Of a stretch of 6,748 nt of DNA, positions 1-5,723 are shown piece by piece; positions within the stretch are counted from its first letter, which is position 1; each line of letters opens with the position of its first letter. The translations under genes and the position numbers were made by a program. Under the pieces are notes generated by a model. That model did no database searches. It saw nothing but the letters and a program-made list of their open reading frames with translations, and was not told the DNA's origin. The DNA is taken from positions 1 to 6,748 of the forward strand of contig CAXTNC010000179.1 in the NCBI GenBank assembly GCA_964245495.1, read 5' to 3'. Source of the stretch: LMUY01 sp964245495. GTDB lineage: Bacteria; Pseudomonadota; Alphaproteobacteria; Acetobacterales; Acetobacteraceae.

Positions 1-1
1 C

Positions 2-1807
2 GTCCAGGCTGTCCGCCTCGGCACGGGCCGCGGCAGCTTGTGGGCGCGCCGGGCCTGTTTCGCCGTGCCCGTGATCACGCTTCCTTTGCTGGGCGCCTGG
101 CTTGCGGCAGCCGTGACGGCAGGAACGGCAGGCGTGCTGCGCCCCGTGCTGCTGGCGCTGCTGTTCGGCAACCTGCTCTACCTGGCGCTGACGGGCTGGC
201 CCGGCGTGCTCGGCTTCCTCGCGCGCCTGGCCGGCCCGGCCCGCCTCCGCCCGGCCTCTCCGCACCCGAGCGGCAGCAGCCGCACCGCCGTGCTGTTCCC
301 CGTCTACAACGAGGACCCGCGTGCCGTGTTCGCCGCCGTGGAAGCGATGGCGAGGGCGCTGGTCGAGCAGCGCGTGGCCGGCACGGACATCTTCGTCCTC
401 AGCGACACGCAGGACCCGGCGACCGCCGCCGCGGAACTCGCCGCCCATGCCCGGCTGGAGCGGCAGTTCGGCAGCCGCGTGCGCTACCGCCGCCGCGGGG
501 CGAACCTGCGCCGCAAGGTCGGCAACATCGCCGAGTTCTGCGCCGCCTGGTGCGCCCGCTACGATTACATGGTGGTGCTGGACGCCGACAGCCTGATGAG
601 CGCTGCCACCGTCGCCGCGCTGGCCGGCCTGATGGACGCGAACCCCCGGGCCGGCCTGATCCAGACCGTGCCCTACGCCGTCGGGCGGGAAACGCTGTTC
701 GCCCGCATCCAGCAGTTCGCCGCCCGGCTTTACACGCCGCTTTTGGTTGAAGGCCTCGCGTTCTGGCAGCGCGGCGACGGCAACTACTGGGGCCACAACG
801 CCATCGTCCGCATCGCACCCTTCATGGCGCATTGCGACCTGCCGACCTTGCCTGGGCGGGAGCCGTTCGGCGGCGAGATCCTGTGCCACGACGTGGTGGA
901 GGCAGCCCTGATGCGCCGCGGCGGCTGGGAGGTGTGGCTGCTGCCCAGCCTGGGCGAAAGCTATGAGGCGCTGCCCGCCAACATGGTCGACTTCGCCCAG
1001 CGGGAGCGCCGCTGGTGCCAGGGCAACCTGCAGCACCTGGGCGTGCTGCCGATGCCGGGCCTGCCCGCGGTGGGGCGCTACCACCTGGCGCTGGGCGTGC
1101 TGAACTACCTGTCCGGCCCGCTGCTGACCCTGTTCGCCGCCCTGGCGACATTGGACGGGCTGCTCGGCGGGCAGTTCATGCAGCGCCTGCTCGGCCAGGC
1201 GTCGCCGCAGCGGACGGGGCTGATCGTGCTGACGGCCCTGCTGCTCTACGCCGCCAAGCTGTGCAGCCTGGCCGCCGCGCTGTGGGACGAGCAGGTGGCG
1301 GCCCGGTTCGGCGGACGGGCGCGGCTCTTGATGAGCGCGGCACTGGAGCAGGCCTCCGCCATGGTCAGCGCGCCGGTGCTGCTGGTGTTCTACACCCGGT
1401 TCATCCTCATGGTGCTGCTCGGCCGCACCGTCCGCTGGGACGCGCAGCCGCGGGACGACCGCGGCGTGTCCTGGGCCGAGGCCGCCCACCGGATGCGGCT
1501 GCCGGCCGCCGTGGGGCTGGTCTGGCTGGCAGGCGTGTCGGCCGTCGGCGGGGCTGCGCTGCACTGGTCGCTGTCCCTGCTGCCGGGGCTGCTGCTGGCC
1601 GTGCCGTGCGCGGTGTGGAGCAGCCTGCGCGCCGCGGGCCTCGCCGCCCGCCGCTGGGGCCTGTTCCTGACGGAGGACGAGCTGGCGCCCAGCCCGATCC
1701 TGCGCGCCTTCACCCGCGCCATGGCGCGCGGCGGCGCGCCCTCCCCCGTCCGCTCCGCCAAGCCGCTCGGCTACCTGCACGCGGTCCCGGAGGGCGAGGC
1801 CGATTGA
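2..1807 (+). CDS. opgH: OpgH/MdoH-type periplasmic glucan glucosyltransferase (5' end probably outside window)
   Basis: Inner-membrane GT2 glucosyltransferase. In this family it uses cytoplasmic UDP-glucose to build and export the backbone of osmoregulated periplasmic glucans. Numbering from the TTG at 38 (589 residues), the sequence shows two N-terminal membrane segments (about 8-28 and 33-62) and a GT2 domain at about 82-330. This domain contains TAVLFPVYNED (83-93), FVLSDTQDP (119-127), the metal/nucleotide-binding MVVLDADS (178-185), FWQRGDGNYWGHNA (242-255), LCHDVVEAALMRR (282-294) and the acceptor-site RRWCQGN (324-330). Further membrane segments lie at about 347-375, 394-416, 440-462 and 488-530. 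The tail GLFLTEDELAPSPIL (541-555) matches the family's post-membrane motif. The protein is much shorter than the roughly 850-residue E. coli enzyme, lacking its long N-terminal cytoplasmic region and most of the C-terminal tail. The frame is open to the left edge without ATG or GTG, and the TTG at 38 has no good ribosome binding site, so the true start is probably upstream. An opgG partner would be expected just outside the window. Confidence 0.95.
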   Translation, partial: VQAVRLGTGRGSLWARRACFAVPVITLPLLGAWLAAAVTAGTAGVLRPVLLALLFGNLLYLALTGWPGVLGFLARLAGPARLRPASPHPSGSSRTAVLFPVYNEDPRAVFAAVEAMARALVEQRVAGTDIFVLSDTQDPATAAAELAAHARLERQFGSRVRYRRRGANLRRKVGNIAEFCAAWCARYDYMVVLDADSLMSAATVAALAGLMDANPRAGLIQTVPYAVGRETLFARIQQFAARLYTPLLVEGLAFWQRGDGNYWGHNAIVRIAPFMAHCDLPTLPGREPFGGEILCHDVVEAALMRRGGWEVWLLPSLGESYEALPANMVDFAQRERRWCQGNLQHLGVLPMPGLPAVGRYHLALGVLNYLSGPLLTLFAALATLDGLLGGQFMQRLLGQASPQRTGLIVLTALLLYAAKLCSLAAALWDEQVAARFGGRARLLMSAALEQASAMVSAPVLLVFYTRFILMVLLGRTVRWDAQPRDDRGVSWAEAAHRMRLPAAVGLVWLAGVSAVGGAALHWSLSLLPGLLLAVPCAVWSSLRAAGLAARRWGLFLTEDELAPSPILRAFTRAMARGGAPSPVRSAKPLGYLHAVPEGEAD

Positions 1808-2394
1808 GCCAGCGCCGCAGCTTGCGCGAACCCGGCCACGATGCGGCGGGGGATGTCCGGGCTGGTGCACACGTAGACGGGGCTGGGATGGGGCACGCGG
1901 ATCAGCGCAAGGCCAGGCCGCAGCTGCTGCAGCACCGGCTCGGCCAATCCGGCGATCCGGCCGCTCAGCACGGCGCAGCGCAGCTCCGGCAGCAGCGGCA
2001 GCAGCCCGGGCAGCGCCGCCAGCCCCTGCCCGATCTCGTCGCGGCGGGGCGCGCGGTTGGGGCCGCCCGTGTGGATGACCCAGGGCACGGTGTTCCAGAT
2101 CGCCAGGCAGCGCCGGTCAAGCCCAGACTCGGCCAGGAAGCGCCGCAGGTTCGCGGCCGTGCCGGTGGCGTTGTCGGCGGACACGAAGCCGGTGCGGCCG
2201 ATGGACGGCCCCGGCGTTTCCAGCAGCAGCAGCACCCGCGCCGCCCCCCCGCCATCCGCCGGATCGAAGTCCGGCGTGGGGCCGCGCGCCGCGCGCAGCC
2301 TGGCTGCGAAGTCCCGCAAGGGCGCCATGGCGGGCGCTTGCAGCGCGGCGCGGCGTGCGGCCAGCGCGAGGGGGTCGGCAAGCGGCGCGGCCAT
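1771..2394 (-). CDS. Uracil-DNA glycosylase superfamily protein, small form without recognisable Fe-S cysteines
   Basis: Likely a base-excision-repair glycosylase or a relative, cytoplasmic. The open frame reaches back to a GTG at 2412 (213 residues). I chose the ATG at 2394 (207 residues) because no start has a purine-rich ribosome binding site and the bases just upstream of the GTG are CCTCCT. Numbering from the GTG: LLETPGP (63-69) stands where the superfamily has its G-x-x-P-G active-site loop. GFVSADNATGTAANLRRFL (75-93) is the segment after it, AIWNTVPW (104-111) is a conserved core strand and loop, and HPSP (175-178) is the second catalytic motif. The order and spacing match a group of short proteins annotated as uracil-DNA glycosylase family. 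Cysteines occur at 102, 146, 182 and 212 but not in the clustered pattern that binds a 4Fe-4S cluster in families 4 and 5. The gene overlaps opgH tail to tail and diverges from the epimerase gene. The superfamily call is firm; activity on uracil is inference. Confidence 0.83.
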   Translation of the reverse strand: MAAPLADPLALAARRAALQAPAMAPLRDFAARLRAARGPTPDFDPADGGGAARVLLLLETPGPSIGRTGFVSADNATGTAANLRRFLAESGLDRRCLAIWNTVPWVIHTGGPNRAPRRDEIGQGLAALPGLLPLLPELRCAVLSGRIAGLAEPVLQQLRPGLALIRVPHPSPVYVCTSPDIPRRIVAGFAQAAALAQSASPSGTACR

Positions 2395-2426
2395 GCTAGG
2401 CTGCGCCACCACAGGAGGACGCCCCG
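2395..2426. promoter_or_regulatory. Divergent 32-base intergenic gap
   Basis: This is the whole space between the preferred start of the glycosylase gene (ATG at 2394, minus strand) and the start of the epimerase gene (2427, plus strand). It shrinks to 14 bases if the GTG at 2412 is used. It is too short to hold two separate full promoters, so at least one promoter probably lies inside the neighbouring coding sequence, or the two overlap. I see no convincing -35/-10 pair in it. Confidence 0.5.
2413..2418 (+). promoter_or_regulatory. Ribosome binding site of the aldose 1-epimerase gene
   Basis: A perfect AGGAGG lies eight bases before the ATG at 2427, which fixes the start of the epimerase gene. 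It is the strongest Shine-Dalgarno sequence in the window. Confidence 0.9.
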
Positions 2427-3329
2427 ATGATCGAGCTGGCCGCCGGCGATGCCAGGATGCTGCTCTGCCCGGACGCGGGCGGCGCGATCGGCAGCTGGAC
2501 CCGGCGGGGCGTGCCCATCCTGCGCGCCAGCCCGCCCGGCGCCCTGGCCGGGACCGATGCCCGGCCGCTGTCCTGCTTCCCGCTCATCCCGTTCTCCAAC
2601 CGCGTCGCCTGGGGCCGGTTCAGCTTCGGCGGCGAGAGCTTCAAGCTCCAACCCAATTTCGGCGACGAGCCGCACACCATCCACGGCAACGCCTGGCAGC
2701 GCGCCTGGCGGGTGGCGAGCCACGCCGCCGCCGAGGCCGAGCTGGTCCTGCGCCACGACCCGGCGGACGACCCCACCGCGGAGGCAGGCGAGTGCCACTG
2801 GCCCTACCGCTACAATGCCAGCCTGCGCTACGCCCTGCACCCGGACGGCCTGGCCGTCACCATCGGCCTTGCCAACACGGACGCGCGCGCCCAGCCGGTC
2901 GGGCTTGGGCTGCACCCCTACCAGCCCCGGACGCCGCAGACCGCCATCGAGTTCCGCGCCGGGTCGGTGTGGCACGTGGCGCCGGACCTGCTGCCTGACG
3001 CGCGGCTGCCCGCCGACGGACCCTGGAGCTTCGAGCCGGGCCGCGTGATCAGCGGCCCGCCGCTGGACAACTGCTATGCCGGCTGGGCGGGCCGGGCCGT
3101 CGTCACCCGGCCGGAGCACGACATCCGGCTCACGGTCGCGGCGGACGACATCTTCCGCCACCTGGTCGCCTACACGCCGGCGGTGAAGCCTTACTTCGCC
3201 GTCGAGCCTGCCAGCAACATGACGGACGCGGTCAACCGGATGGACACGGTGCCGGACCACGGCCTGCGCGTGCTGCAGCCAGGCGACACGCTGAAGCGCC
3301 AGGTGCGGTTCAGCGTGGAGGACCTCTGA
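2427..3329 (+). CDS. Aldose 1-epimerase (mutarotase) family protein
   Basis: A 300-residue cytoplasmic galactose-mutarotase-fold protein with no signal peptide. Family members interconvert the alpha and beta anomers of aldoses such as glucose and galactose, or the corresponding hexose phosphates. Visible family motifs in order are PLIPFSNRVAWG (52-63, containing the substrate-binding NR), HTIHGNAW (83-90), GLGLHPYQP (159-167, whose His163 corresponds to the catalytic general acid), PLDNCYAGW (212-220) and PYFAVEPASNMTDAVN (255-270, whose Glu260 corresponds to the catalytic general base). Length is close to that of single-domain bacterial members. The start is set by the perfect ribosome binding site at 2413-2418. 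The stop TGA (3327-3329) overlaps a possible CTG start of the downstream membrane-protein gene, so the two are probably one operon. The context with OpgH and membrane glycosyltransferase-like genes suggests a role in envelope sugar supply, but the sugar substrate cannot be read from the sequence. No galactose-pathway genes are nearby, so I do not assign galM. Confidence 0.92.
   Translation: MIELAAGDARMLLCPDAGGAIGSWTRRGVPILRASPPGALAGTDARPLSCFPLIPFSNRVAWGRFSFGGESFKLQPNFGDEPHTIHGNAWQRAWRVASHAAAEAELVLRHDPADDPTAEAGECHWPYRYNASLRYALHPDGLAVTIGLANTDARAQPVGLGLHPYQPRTPQTAIEFRAGSVWHVAPDLLPDARLPADGPWSFEPGRVISGPPLDNCYAGWAGRAVVTRPEHDIRLTVAADDIFRHLVAYTPAVKPYFAVEPASNMTDAVNRMDTVPDHGLRVLQPGDTLKRQVRFSVEDL
3317..3321 (+). 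promoter_or_regulatory. Possible ribosome binding site (GGAGG) for the gene-4 CTG start
   Basis: GGAGG lies inside the last codons of the epimerase gene, four bases before a CTG at 3326 that overlaps the epimerase stop codon (CTGA). It is the only good Shine-Dalgarno match near the beginning of the membrane-protein frame; the TTG at 3362 and GTG at 3368 have none. Confidence 0.5.
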
Positions 3330-3361
3330 CACGGCCATGGCTGGCGCGCGGCCTGGACCGG

Positions 3362-5335
3362 TTGGCCGTGCCGCTCAGCCTCGCGGCGTTGCTGGCGCTT
3401 TATGCCGCCTATGACGTGGCGGACCCGCGCCGCCCGGCTGCGGCGGCGCTGTCGCAGGGCTGGTGGAGCTTCTCGGACCAGGGACGCTACCTGACGGACA
3501 CCCTGGCCTGGGCCGCCGGGGACCTGGCGGCGGCCAAGCACTACTACCTGCCGGGCTACCCGCTGCTGGGCGTCCCCTTCGTGCGGCTCACGCCGGCCAA
3601 CCCGTTCCTGCTGCCGGACGCGGCCTGCCTGCTGCTCTCGCTGTGGCTCACCGCAGGCATCGCAGCCGAACTTGCGCCGGCGTGGCGGGCGGCGCGGGCC
3701 TTGGGGGCGGCGGCCTTCCTGCTGACGGCGGCGATCCCGGCGACGATGGAGGTCTGGGTCACGCCCTGGACCACCACTCCCGCCGCAGCCTTGACGCTTG
3801 GCTGCCTGCTGGCGCTGCTGCGCTGGCTGCGGCAGCCCCGGTCCTGGCGGTTGGCCGCCGCCGCGGCGGCCTGTGCCGGGGCCATCCTGGCCATGCGCCC
3901 CAGCGATGGCGCGCTGCTGTGCGCCATCGCTGGAGCGGTGGGGGCCGCCGGCCTGCTCGCGGCGCGCCCTGGCTGGCGCGCAACCCTGGCGGTGACGCTT
4001 GCCGCCGGGTCCGGCGTGCTGCTGCCGGCGCTGGCGAGCCTGGCCCTGTACCTTGCGGAGCATGGCCTGCACCCAAGCCCTTACCTGGTGTACTCCGCAG
4101 AGCTGGGCTTCGACCTGCGCCTGCTGCCGCTGCAATGGGTCACCCTGGTGCTGGACCCGCAGCCGATGCTACCAAGCGGCGAAGGGCTGCTGCCGACCTT
4201 CCCATTCATCGCCACCGGGCTTGCCGGGATGGCCGCCTGCGTGGCGGCCCCGCCCAGCGGCGGCCGGAAAGGCTCGCACCTCGCCGTGGCCGCTGCGGCC
4301 ACGGCGCACGGCGCGCTGTACCTCTGCTACCGCGACTTGCACCCGCAGGGGCTTTGGAGGTTTTACAATTACCACTACTTCAAATGGCTGCTGCCGGTGC
4401 TGGCGCTCTACACCGCGTTCCTTCTCACCCGCCTGCTCCAGCCGGCCCCGCTGGCCGCAGCGGTTGCTGTGCTGCTGGCCATCCTGCCCTGGCGCGCCCA
4501 GCTGGACCTGTCGCCGCTGCCTGCGCCGCCCGCAGCGACGGGCCATCAGCTGGACTTGCCCGGCCTCGGCATCGGCACGGGCCTGGTCGCTGCGGCGAAC
4601 GGCACGTTCGACAGCATCTATTCCGGCTTCAACAACTACTACTTCGGCCCCGGCGAGCATTGGTATGGCGCCGCCGGCAGCATCGCCGCTTACCCGCTTC
4701 CCGGCGGGCTGCTGCTGACCCCGCTGCGCCAGCTCGCGCCCGGGCCGGGCCGGGCCACCCTGGACCCTTCGGTGCGGCTCGACCCGTCCTTCGCCCCGCG
4801 GCTCGCTTCGCTGGACCTCGCGTATGGCCGGCCCTGCTACCTGCCCGCCTGGCTGGGCACGGACCCGTCCTGCCGCTCCGCCGGCCCGATCCCGCCGCCG
4901 GTCCGCGCTCCTGGCCAGGCCATCCCATTCGATGCCGGCGTCGGCCCGCTGCTGCTGCCGGGCTGGTCGGATGGCGAGCTTGGCGCGCTGTGGACGGATG
5001 GCATGGAAGCCGGCCTCCACCTGCGCGTGCAGCCTGCCCCGGCGGGCGCGGAGCTGGTCATGGAGGCGACCGCCTACGTGCCGCCGGGCAGCCCGGCGCT
5101 GGAGGTGGCCGTGCTGGCCGGCAGGACGGAGCGCGGGCGCTTCCGCTTCAGCGACGCCGCCCCGCACACCTTGCGCGTGCCGGTGCCGCCGGATGCGTTC
5201 GGCGCTGACGGGCTGCTGGAGATCATCCTGAAAATCGGCAACCCGCGGCGACCCTCGCGATGGACCAGCTCGCCGGACACCCGCGAGCTTGGGCTGCGCC
5301 TGCGCTCGCTCACGGTGGAGCCTGGCGGGCCGTAG
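3362..5335 (+). CDS. Polytopic GT-C-like membrane glycosyltransferase family protein with C-terminal beta-rich domain
   Basis: A 657-residue protein from the TTG at 3362. A CTG at 3326 would add 12 residues rich in Arg (TRPWLARGLDR) ahead of the first membrane helix and is better supported by a ribosome binding site. The layout is a first helix at about 4-18, then a loop with WWSFSDQGRYL (34-44) and HYYLPGYPLLG (60-70). An acidic residue in this first extracytoplasmic loop followed by a Y-x-P-G-Y-P segment is typical of GT-C-fold enzymes that use polyprenyl-phosphate sugars. Hydrophobic segments follow at about 84-104, 110-125, 138-154, 163-178, 184-201, 207-231, 275-295, 305-321, 342-358 and 362-376. 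After about 380 comes a soluble, presumably periplasmic part. It ends in a domain at about 523-655 with LLPGW...E...WT.GM (531-548) and PRRP...SPD.R.LGL (628-645), which resembles the end of the convergent gene. The gene follows the epimerase closely. Membrane location and family type are well supported; donor and acceptor are unknown. Confidence 0.84.
   Translation: MAVPLSLAALLALYAAYDVADPRRPAAAALSQGWWSFSDQGRYLTDTLAWAAGDLAAAKHYYLPGYPLLGVPFVRLTPANPFLLPDAACLLLSLWLTAGIAAELAPAWRAARALGAAAFLLTAAIPATMEVWVTPWTTTPAAALTLGCLLALLRWLRQPRSWRLAAAAAACAGAILAMRPSDGALLCAIAGAVGAAGLLAARPGWRATLAVTLAAGSGVLLPALASLALYLAEHGLHPSPYLVYSAELGFDLRLLPLQWVTLVLDPQPMLPSGEGLLPTFPFIATGLAGMAACVAAPPSGGRKGSHLAVAAAATAHGALYLCYRDLHPQGLWRFYNYHYFKWLLPVLALYTAFLLTRLLQPAPLAAAVAVLLAILPWRAQLDLSPLPAPPAATGHQLDLPGLGIGTGLVAAANGTFDSIYSGFNNYYFGPGEHWYGAAGSIAAYPLPGGLLLTPLRQLAPGPGRATLDPSVRLDPSFAPRLASLDLAYGRPCYLPAWLGTDPSCRSAGPIPPPVRAPGQAIPFDAGVGPLLLPGWSDGELGALWTDGMEAGLHLRVQPAPAGAELVMEATAYVPPGSPALEVAVLAGRTERGRFRFSDAAPHTLRVPVPPDAFGADGLLEIILKIGNPRRPSRWTSSPDTRELGLRLRSLTVEPGGP
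3853..3871. repeat. Short perfect inverted repeat (8-base arms, 3-base centre)
   Basis: GGCCGCCG at 3853-3860 is the reverse complement of CGGCGGCC at 3864-3871. It lies in an Ala-codon run of gene 4 and may simply reflect GC-rich alanine codons. Confidence 0.6.
3900..3933. repeat. Perfect 13-base inverted repeat with 8-base loop inside gene 4
   Basis: CCAGCGATGGCGC at 3900-3912 is the exact reverse complement of GCGCCATCGCTGG at 3921-3933, with the loop GCTGCTGT between them. It lies in the coding sequence for the segment around RPSDGALLCAIAG (179-191). No run of T follows, so it is not a typical intrinsic terminator. It would form a very stable hairpin in RNA or single-stranded DNA. Confidence 0.85.
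4282..4306. repeat. Perfect 11-base inverted repeat with 3-base loop inside gene 4
   Basis: CGCCGTGGCCG at 4282-4292 is the exact reverse complement of CGGCCACGGCG at 4296-4306, around the loop CTG. It lies within the coding sequence of the hydrophobic stretch LAVAAAATAHG of gene 4. No T-tract follows. Confidence 0.85.
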
Positions 5336-5723
5336 CTGGCGCGACCAGGCGGAAGGAATGGACGAACAGCCCCAAGGCCCGGTCATCCGGAGACGGCGAA
5401 ACGTCCCGCGGGCGGCGCGGGTCCGCGATCACGAATTCCAGCCGCATGGTCCCTGCAGCCTCCGGCAGGTCCGCGGTCAGCGTCTCAAGGGGTCCGGCAG
5501 GGCGCCACACCGCGATGGGGAGCCCATCGGCCAGGACCGTGACGGGCGAAGGTGGCCCGCCCAACGCCAGGGCGCTGGCGACGACCTCCAGCCGCAGGGG
5601 ACCCGGCGCGCCGGGCACGGTGAACGCCATGTCCGCCTGCATCCCTATGGTCCATCGCCCGGTCTCCTCCGCAGCGCCCCAGCCGCGCAGGAGATAGCCG
5701 CCCGCGCCGGCCTCGGAGCCGCC
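4928..5723. repeat. Facing copies of one C-terminal protein domain (diverged inverted duplication at protein level)
   Basis: The end of gene 4 (4928-5326, plus strand) and the end of gene 5 (5346-5723, minus strand) encode related domains of about 130 residues. Aligned without gaps, the opening blocks (residues 531-548 of gene 4 and 322-339 of gene 5) agree at 9 of 18 positions. The closing blocks (627-652 and 412-437) agree at 12 of 26. The blocks are about equally far apart in both, 96 and 90 residues. The middle is much more diverged. The domain is probably a beta-sandwich of the kind attached to periplasmic ends of membrane glycosyltransferases; the fold is inference. Confidence 0.72.
5310..5335. 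other. Tail-to-tail overlap of genes 4 and 5 (26 bases)
   Basis: The stop of gene 5 (TGA read on the minus strand at 5310-5312) lies inside gene 4, and the stop of gene 4 (TAG, 5333-5335) lies inside gene 5. There is no space for an ordinary pair of terminators. A weak six-base inverted repeat, GCCTGG at 5320-5325 and CCAGGC at 5345-5350, flanks the overlap but has a 19-base loop and no T-tract. Confidence 0.8.

Noticed and set aside
1723..1740. Seven-base inverted repeat GGCGCGC...GCGCGCC near the end of opgH
   Set aside because: It is short, made only of G and C in a GC-rich coding region, and is not followed by a T-tract; likely chance.
1015..2430. A 471-codon plus-strand open frame spanning the end of opgH and the glycosylase gene
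   Set aside because: Its product is a low-complexity Arg/Pro/Gly/Ala mixture with no motifs and it crosses two well-supported genes; it is a GC-driven shadow frame.
1965..3338. A 457-codon minus-strand open frame opposite the epimerase
   Set aside because: It lies antisense to a gene with clear family motifs, is Arg/Ala/Gly/Val-rich without recognisable domains, and ends inside the glycosylase gene in another frame.
3337..3414. ATG at 3337 as the start of gene 4
   Set aside because: It is in a different frame from the membrane protein and reaches a stop after about 25 codons.
4355..4386. Locally AT-richer patch (around tttacaattaccac) as a possible internal promoter
   Set aside because: It encodes the aromatic-rich FYNYHYFK segment of gene 4, which explains its base composition, and no -35/-10 pair with proper spacing is apparent.
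3463..5208. A 581-codon plus-strand open frame within gene 4
   Set aside because: It is a +1/-1 frame shadow rich in Arg, Pro, Gly and Ala, lacking the clear membrane helices and motifs seen in the gene-4 frame.
5320..5350. Possible bidirectional terminator at the gene 4/gene 5 junction
   Set aside because: The inverted repeat has only six base pairs, a 19-base loop and no T-tract on either strand.
4169..5386. A 405-codon minus-strand open frame opposite gene 4
   Set aside because: It is antisense to gene 4, Arg/Gln/Gly-rich, and shows no domain; this is typical of high-GC antisense open frames.
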